Part shown: piece after piece, positions 59,133 through 64,000 of the stretch
Layout: every line of letters begins with the position of its first letter
Numbering within the stretch: position 1 is the stretch's first letter
From: Nocardia grenadensis NBRC 108939
GTDB lineage: Bacteria; Actinomycetota; Actinomycetes; Mycobacteriales; Mycobacteriaceae
Direction of reading: 5' to 3'
NCBI RefSeq assembly: GCF_001613445.1
Contig: NZ_BDCJ01000022.1
Coordinates: forward strand, 1-64,000
DNA length: 64,000 bases
Translations under genes and position numbers: made by a program
Notes under the pieces: model-generated
Told to the model about the DNA's origin: nothing
Databases searched by the model: none
Seen by the model: only the letters and a program-made list of their open reading frames with translations

Positions 59133-60233
59133 ATGCACAGTTACGGACGCGAACCCGGCGCGGACCCGTCGGGTACCGCGTGGGCTCGCCGCGCCCTCGC
59201 CCAGATCGGCCGGTTGGTGGTCCGGGTGGCCGTCAAGGCCTGGGACGACTCGATTTTCGCGAAATCCGCCGCCGCCGCATTCTGGCAGACCCTGTCGCTG
59301 GTACCGCTGTTGTTCGGCCTGCTCGGCGGGCTCGGTTACGTCAGCGGTCTCTTCGGGCCGGACACCGTGGAGATCGTGGAATCGAAAACTCTCACATTCA
59401 GCCGCGACCTGTTCAGTCAGAGTGTGGTCACCGATCTGATCGAACCGACGATCCGCGATGTGCTCGGGCGCGGCCGGGCCGCGTTCGTCTCGGTGGGTTT
59501 CGTGCTCTCGCTGTGGGCCGGATCCTCGGCCATGGCGACCTTCGTCGACGCGATCGTGGAGGCGCACGACCAGCAGGACGCCCGGAACCCGATCTGGCAG
59601 CGCATCTTCGCCCTGCTGCTCTACGTCCAGTTCCTGGTCGCGGCGATCTTCATCCTGCCGCTCGTTGCGCTGGGCCCGGTGCTGATCGGGCGGATTCTGC
59701 CGGATTCGTGGCTGGAACCGGGGCTCCGCCTGGTCGATATCTTCTACTACCCCGCGGTGGGATTGCTGCTCATCGTCGGGCTGGCCACGCTGTACAAACT
59801 CGCGCTACACAGTTCACTGCCCTACCACCGGTTGTTCTGCGGGGCGCTGCTGGCGGCAGTGTTCTTCATGGCGGCCAGCGAGATCCTGCGCAGCTACCTG
59901 ACCCTGGTGACCCGGACGGGCGTCACCTACGGCGCTCTGGCCACCCCGATCGCCTTCCTGCTGTTCACGTTCTTCCTGGGTTTCGCGGTGATCCTCGGCG
60001 CGGAATTCAACGCGGCGGTTCAGGAATTCTGGCCGGCCCGCGCCACCCGGATGGAACAGTTCAAGGCCTGGCTGGCCAAACGCCGCAGCGCCGCGCAGGA
60101 CGGCGACGAAGCCGACCCGGCGGATCCCGGTACACACCGGATCCCGCGCCGGCGCGGCGCGCGGCGTGGTGACGACAGCGGACCGGAGGGCGGTTCCGGA
60201 GGTGGGACGTCGGCTCCGCTGATCACCCGCTGA
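59133..60233 (+). CDS. YihY/BrkB-family inner membrane protein
   Basis: 366 residues with about six helices: AFWQTLSLVPLLFGLLGGLGYV, FVSVGFVLSLWAGSSAM, LLLYVQFLVAAIFILPLVAL, VGLLLIVGLATLYK, AVFFMAASEILRSYLTLV and TPIAFLLFTFFLGFAVILGAEF. The family is sometimes called ribonuclease BN in error. The C-terminal 40 residues are charged and cytoplasmic. Role unknown. Start ATG 59133; the frame opens at 59082. Divergent from the helicase. Confidence 0.88.
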   Translation: MHSYGREPGADPSGTAWARRALAQIGRLVVRVAVKAWDDSIFAKSAAAAFWQTLSLVPLLFGLLGGLGYVSGLFGPDTVEIVESKTLTFSRDLFSQSVVTDLIEPTIRDVLGRGRAAFVSVGFVLSLWAGSSAMATFVDAIVEAHDQQDARNPIWQRIFALLLYVQFLVAAIFILPLVALGPVLIGRILPDSWLEPGLRLVDIFYYPAVGLLLIVGLATLYKLALHSSLPYHRLFCGALLAAVFFMAASEILRSYLTLVTRTGVTYGALATPIAFLLFTFFLGFAVILGAEFNAAVQEFWPARATRMEQFKAWLAKRRSAAQDGDEADPADPGTHRIPRRRGARRGDDSGPEGGSGGGTSAPLITR

Positions 60234-60500
60234 TCTGCCGGCCGGGCATTCGGTGGTCGGCGAGGCCGGGTGCCCCGCCACCGGATACGCGCGCCGGGCC
60301 GTCATTGTTCCGCCGAAGCGGCCGCGCCCATGTAGTGGGGCAAGAAACAGCCGGCAAGCCGGTCCGGTGACCACGCTCGCGTTTCGGGCGCCGAACCCCG
60401 CAGCGCACCGGGGTACGCCCGGTGCGGCAACCTCGCCGGTACCGCCCTCGGCGCACACTCAGGTGTAGCCGACGGCCCTACGGGCTCGGTCCGGATGCGG

Positions 60501-60746
60501 TCAGTCGCCCTTGCGGAGGGACTCGTAGACCTTCTTGCACTCGGGGCAGACCGGCGAACCGGGCTTCGGCGAACGCGTCACCGGAAAGACCTCCCCGCAC
60601 AGGGCGACCACCATGGTGCCCATCACGGCACTCTCGGCGATCTTGTCCTTCTTCACGTAGTGGAAGAACTTGGGGGTGTCGTCACCGGTGGTCTCGTCGG
60701 TGGTCGTATCGGGGCGGACCAGAGTATCGGTACTCACGCCCTCCAT
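60501..60746 (-). CDS. DUF3039 zinc-ribbon protein
   Basis: 81 residues. FFHYVKKDKIAESAVMGTMVVALCGEVFP and PVCPECKKVYESL give three cysteines around a small zinc-binding fold. Conserved in actinobacteria near sigB; function unknown. ATG 60746 is used; GTG 60737 would give a slightly shorter protein. Confidence 0.85.
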   Translation of the reverse strand: MEGVSTDTLVRPDTTTDETTGDDTPKFFHYVKKDKIAESAVMGTMVVALCGEVFPVTRSPKPGSPVCPECKKVYESLRKGD

Positions 60747-61028
60747 GATGCCGCATCACGGCACCCCGTTCGCACGATCACCCCCGCGACCGGGCAGTAC
60801 CCGGCGTGTGGCGGTGGCGGCCACCACCGTCCCACCGGCGCGGGCCGACGGGCGACACGCCTACGTGAAACCGGTCGTCCGCCCGGGCGAAGGCGCATTC
60901 CCTCCGCCCACAGGCGATGACGATCCGGCACCAACTCGACGAGGCCGGACCCGGCATCACGCCCACCGCGCACGGTTACCGGCGGACGCGTTGTACACGG
61001 TGACAGCGATAGTGCAAGACTCGAAGGT

Positions 61029-61469
61029 ATGCAGCAGCACGGCGAAGACTCCGAGCGCGGCTCGGAGCACCTCGACGCCGGTGCGAGCGGTCCCGGCGCG
61101 CCCCCCGGCACACCGCGGCCGGCCCGTCCCTCTCGTTCGCGCGGATACTTCCCCGGCGACGACGCCCGGCACGCGGCGCTGATCACGAAGGCGGCCCCCT
61201 CCTTCGAGGAGCAGCACCGGGCCCGGGTCCGGCGGTACACGATCATCATGGCGTTCCGGATCCCGGCGCTGATCCTGGCCGGGGTGGCCTACACGGTCTT
61301 CGGCAATGCCCTGATCTCGATCCTGATCATGGCGGCTTCGGTACCGCTGCCCTGGATCGCGGTCCTCATCGCCAACGACCGGCCGCCGCGGGACAAGAAC
61401 GAGCCCAGCCGCTGGGACCGTCCACGTCCCGCGCTGGAAGAACGCCGGCACGACCAGATCGACGGCTAG
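61029..61469 (+). CDS. DUF3099 membrane protein
   Basis: 146 residues. A disordered Pro/Gly-rich N-terminus, a conserved ALITKAAPSFEEQHRARVRRY block (about 49-69), two helices (IIMAFRIPALILAGVAYTVF and ALISILIMAASVPLPWIAVLI) and a basic tail RPPRDKNEPSRW. Function unknown. GAAGG precedes the ATG. Corresponds to Rv2709. Confidence 0.85.
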   Translation: MQQHGEDSERGSEHLDAGASGPGAPPGTPRPARPSRSRGYFPGDDARHAALITKAAPSFEEQHRARVRRYTIIMAFRIPALILAGVAYTVFGNALISILIMAASVPLPWIAVLIANDRPPRDKNEPSRWDRPRPALEERRHDQIDG

Positions 61470-61553
61470 ACCGCTCGTCATCGCCGACTCCGGCCACACC
61501 GCCACGGCGGTGCGGCCATCCGGCCGTTACCGCAGGGGTGGCAGAGTACCGCT

Positions 61554-63077
61554 GTGCCCACCTACGGATCGACTGTCCGCTCACCGCTGACCGCCCTGTG
61601 CCCCGCCCTGCGCACCGCGCTGACCAGGGTGGGATACGACGCCGACACGCTACTCGAAACGCTGGGCGACGACGCGCACAGCGCCCTGGGCCGCGGAGAA
61701 CCGGTACCGGTGCGCCGGGCCGCACGTACCGCCGGTGAACTGGGTTCGCTCGTCCGGCTGCTGCTCCTCGGTGACGCGCTGGACGAGCGCGAGGCCGCCG
61801 CGGCGCTGGCCCCGGTCCGGATCGACGAGGCCGTGGCGGCGGGACTGCTGACCCGCTCGGGCGGCGAGATACGCGCGGCGTTGGACCTGCGCCCGACCGA
61901 TATCGGTGCGGGAAACCGCTGGATCCTGTCCGATCTCGACGAGTCGATGCACCGGCGCACCCTGACCGAGGATCATGTGCTCGGGGTCGGCCATGCTTCG
62001 CTCTCACTACTGCGGGCCACCCCGACGGCACCGGTGGGCTCGGTGCTGGATCTGGGCACCGGCTGCGGTATCCAGGCCGTACACGCCGCCTCCTACGCCC
62101 GCTCGGTCACCGCCACGGATGTGAACCCACGCGCGCTGTGGCTGGCCGAGGCCACCGCGGCACTCAACGATCTGGATATCGACCTGGTGCCGGGATCGTG
62201 GTTCGAACCCGTCGCCGGGCGGCGGTTCGATCAGGTGGTGGCCAATCCACCCTTCGTGGTCGGGCCCGCCCGGGTCGAGCACACATACCGTGATTCCGGG
62301 CTCGCCCTCGACGGCGCCAGCGAACTGGTGATCTCGGGTGTCCCCGAGCTACTGGCCCCCGGCGGGACCGCCGCGGTGCTGGCCGCCTGGGTGCACACCG
62401 AAGACCGGGATTGGCGGCAGCGCGTCTCGAGCTGGTTGCCCGCGCACGGTATCGACGCCTGGGTCGTCCAGCGCGATATCGCCGACCCCGCGCTGTACGT
62501 GGGCACCTGGCTGCGCGATGCCGGCCTCGATCCACGCGCCCCCGCGGCCCAGCAGCGGGCCGAGGAATGGCTGACCGCGCTGGACCGGGCCGAGGTGACC
62601 GGTATCGGTTTCGGTTTCGTCTACCTGCGCGCCGTGGACGCGCCGACCGAAGTGCTGGCCGAGGACCTCACCCACGGCTTCGACGATCCGCTGGGTACGG
62701 AAGTGCTCGCCTACTTCCAGCGATCCGCCTGGTTGCGCGAGATCGCCGCGGATCCGGACCGGGCCCGGCGCTCGCGCTACCGGATCGACCCGGCGACCGC
62801 GCTCGAGCGGGTGTCGCTGCCGGGTGAGCAGGGCTGGGAGCAACAGGTGGTACGCCTACACCGGGGCGATGGACCGCGCTGGCAGCACGAGGTGGACGAG
62901 ACGACGGTCTCCCTACTGGCGGGAATGCGGTCCGACGGCCTGCCGTTGTACGAACTGATCGAATTGCTGGCACTGTCACAGGGAGCGGAGGAGGTTTCCC
63001 CCGAGTTCGCGGATGCCGCCCTCGGAGTGGTCACCGGTTTGGTGCGGCATGGGTTGATCCATCCGGTGCCGCACTAG
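61554..63077 (+). CDS. Class I SAM-dependent methyltransferase with NPPF motif
   Basis: 507 residues. An N-terminal helical domain (about 1-155) precedes a Rossmann core: VLDLGTGCGIQAVHAAS (motif I, about 163-179), TATDVNPRALWLA and VVANPPFVVGPA (motif IV, about 224-235). NPPF/Y motifs mark methyltransferases acting on exocyclic or side-chain amide nitrogen in DNA, RNA or protein (as in HemK/PrmC and RsmC). The C-terminal part (about 340-507) has LYELIELLALSQG and is unassigned. GTG start with no strong ribosome site. Ends 175 bp before sigB on the same strand. Confidence 0.8.
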   Translation: MPTYGSTVRSPLTALCPALRTALTRVGYDADTLLETLGDDAHSALGRGEPVPVRRAARTAGELGSLVRLLLLGDALDEREAAAALAPVRIDEAVAAGLLTRSGGEIRAALDLRPTDIGAGNRWILSDLDESMHRRTLTEDHVLGVGHASLSLLRATPTAPVGSVLDLGTGCGIQAVHAASYARSVTATDVNPRALWLAEATAALNDLDIDLVPGSWFEPVAGRRFDQVVANPPFVVGPARVEHTYRDSGLALDGASELVISGVPELLAPGGTAAVLAAWVHTEDRDWRQRVSSWLPAHGIDAWVVQRDIADPALYVGTWLRDAGLDPRAPAAQQRAEEWLTALDRAEVTGIGFGFVYLRAVDAPTEVLAEDLTHGFDDPLGTEVLAYFQRSAWLREIAADPDRARRSRYRIDPATALERVSLPGEQGWEQQVVRLHRGDGPRWQHEVDETTVSLLAGMRSDGLPLYELIELLALSQGAEEVSPEFADAALGVVTGLVRHGLIHPVPH

Positions 63078-63191
63078 AGCGACGCCCCACCGCGTGTTCC
63101 GCCGCCTGCCGAGGCGCTCTCGTTCTCAGGAACTTCTCAGAACGCCACAGTGATAACTGCAGTTCAGAGCGGTTTATCCGTGCCCGGCGAG

Positions 63192-63220
63192 GGAACTTTC
63201 CCTATGTCGGGTCCGTTGTT
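63192..63220 (+). promoter_or_regulatory. Stress-type promoter of sigB
   Basis: GGAACT (63192-63197) and GTTGTT (63215-63220) spaced 17 bp, 33 bp upstream of the ATG. The pair resembles the GGAAC / GTT promoters read by the ECF factors SigE and SigH, which transcribe sigB in mycobacteria. Sequence match only. Confidence 0.6.
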
Positions 63221-63252
63221 CGGAGTGAGACACCACCGACAGGAGGCAAGTC

Positions 63253-64000
63253 ATGACAAGCCCCGCCACTACTCGTGTGCGCCCCACCGATTCGGACCTC
63301 GACGCTCAGAGCCCCGCCGCCGACCTGGTACGTGTGTACCTGAACGGAATCGGCCGGACCGCGCTGCTCACCGCTGCCGACGAGGTCGAACTGGCCAAGC
63401 GCATCGAGGCGGGTCTCTACGCCCAGCACCTGCTGGAGACCGGCAAGCGTTTGTCGGCGACCCGCAAGCGTGATCTGGCCATGGTCGTCCGAGAGGGCCA
63501 GGCCGCGCGGTCGCACCTGCTGGAGGCCAACCTGCGCCTGGTCGTCTCGCTCGCCAAGCGGTACACGGGTCGCGGGATGCCCCTGCTGGACCTCATCCAA
63601 GAGGGCAACCTGGGCCTGATCCGCGCGATGGAGAAGTTCGACTACGCGAAGGGCTTCAAGTTCTCGACCTACGCCACCTGGTGGATCCGGCAGGCGATCA
63701 CCAGAGGGATGGCCGATCAGAGCCGCACCATCCGGCTCCCGGTCCATCTGGTCGAACAGGTCAACAAGCTCGCCCGGATCAAGCGCGAACTGCATCAGCA
63801 GCTCGGGCGGGAGGCCACCGACGAGGAACTCGCGTCCGAGTCGGGTATCGCGGTGGAGAAGATCGCCGATCTGCTCGATCACAGCCGCGATCCGGTGAGC
63901 CTGGACATGCCGGTGGGTAACGACGAAGAAGCCCCGCTGGGCGATTTCATCGAGGACTCCGAGGCCACCTCGGCCGAGAGCGCCGTAATCGCCGGTCTGT
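63253..64000 (+). CDS. sigB: RNA polymerase sigma factor SigB, 5' part
   Basis: First 249 codons; the gene continues beyond the right edge. SPAADLVRVYLNGIGRTALL (region 1.2), ANLRLVVSLAKRYTGRGMPLLDLIQEGNLGLIRA and STYATWWIRQAITRG (region 2), QVNKLARIKRELHQQLG (region 3). It lacks the Lys-rich N-terminus of SigA, as expected of the group 2 paralogue used in stress and stationary phase. AGGAGG precedes the ATG. Confidence 0.96.
   Translation, partial: MTSPATTRVRPTDSDLDAQSPAADLVRVYLNGIGRTALLTAADEVELAKRIEAGLYAQHLLETGKRLSATRKRDLAMVVREGQAARSHLLEANLRLVVSLAKRYTGRGMPLLDLIQEGNLGLIRAMEKFDYAKGFKFSTYATWWIRQAITRGMADQSRTIRLPVHLVEQVNKLARIKRELHQQLGREATDEELASESGIAVEKIADLLDHSRDPVSLDMPVGNDEEAPLGDFIEDSEATSAESAVIAGL

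Noticed and set aside
59133..60233. Ribonuclease BN
   Set aside because: The YihY/BrkB family was misnamed; the protein is an integral membrane protein without nuclease motifs.

Overview
The window is high-GC actinobacterial chromosome, most likely from a mycolic-acid genus close to Nocardia (Rhodococcus is the main alternative). From about 18 kb to the right edge, gene content and order follow from memory the Mycobacterium tuberculosis Rv2669-Rv2710 block: GNAT, AFG1-type ATPase, RibD-like reductase, secreted peptidase, aftC, msrB, hemQ-hemY-hemE, DUF3000, RNase D-like, dxs, TrmA-like, permease, ceoB-ceoC, DUF3159, OB-fold, hydrolase, DUF3710, dut, DUF3093, DUF4193, cei, suhB, ppgK, sigA and finally sigB. 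An arabinofuranosyltransferase of the AftC type and a coproporphyrin-type heme pathway fit this assignment. Several starts have a TANNNT hexamer 6-8 nt upstream and no Shine-Dalgarno, as expected for leaderless actinobacterial genes.

Layout. 0-5.5 kb: a biotin locus. A minus-strand operon (bioY, a short AMP-forming ligase, a thiolase, and the start of an ECF-type ATPase) lies behind a perfect BioQ-like operator, and a biotin-sulfoxide-reductase-type molybdoenzyme is divergent. 5.6-8.1 kb: CapA-like and patatin-like proteins. 8.1-8.8 kb: tRNA-Val(CAC) on the minus strand, then tRNA-Gly, tRNA-Cys and tRNA-Val(GAC) on the plus strand, with terminators. 8.8-18 kb: a variable stretch with a baeRF-like protein, a protein joining a sigma-region-4-like helix-turn-helix to a TnsA/PD-(D/E)XK-like region, a FAD monooxygenase with a divergent TetR, a membrane-anchored CoiA-like putative nuclease, a LysR regulator and an FMO with a 330-residue disordered tail. 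18-48 kb: the conserved core described above, with one extra SigD/ShbA-like sigma factor. 48-53 kb: ethanolamine ammonia-lyase eutBC, a NarL-type two-component system, and DUF952 and DUF7455 proteins. 53.6-56.8 kb: TetR, SNF2 helicase and SWIM protein. 57-64 kb: DEAD-type helicase, YihY/BrkB protein, DUF3039, DUF3099, a methyltransferase and the 5' part of sigB.

How the genes work together. The left end looks like biotin uptake plus reduction of oxidised biotin, with two acyl-CoA-type enzymes of unknown role inside the transport operon. The core holds late heme synthesis (hemE, hemY, hemQ), isoprenoid precursor supply (dxs), arabinan assembly (aftC), potassium handling (a KimA-like permease beside two TrkA-type subunits), nucleotide hygiene (dut) and polyphosphate-driven glucose phosphorylation (ppgK). 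Three sigma factor genes (SigD/ShbA-like, sigA, sigB) fall within 25 kb. No CRISPR array, insertion sequence, prophage or integrated element was found.
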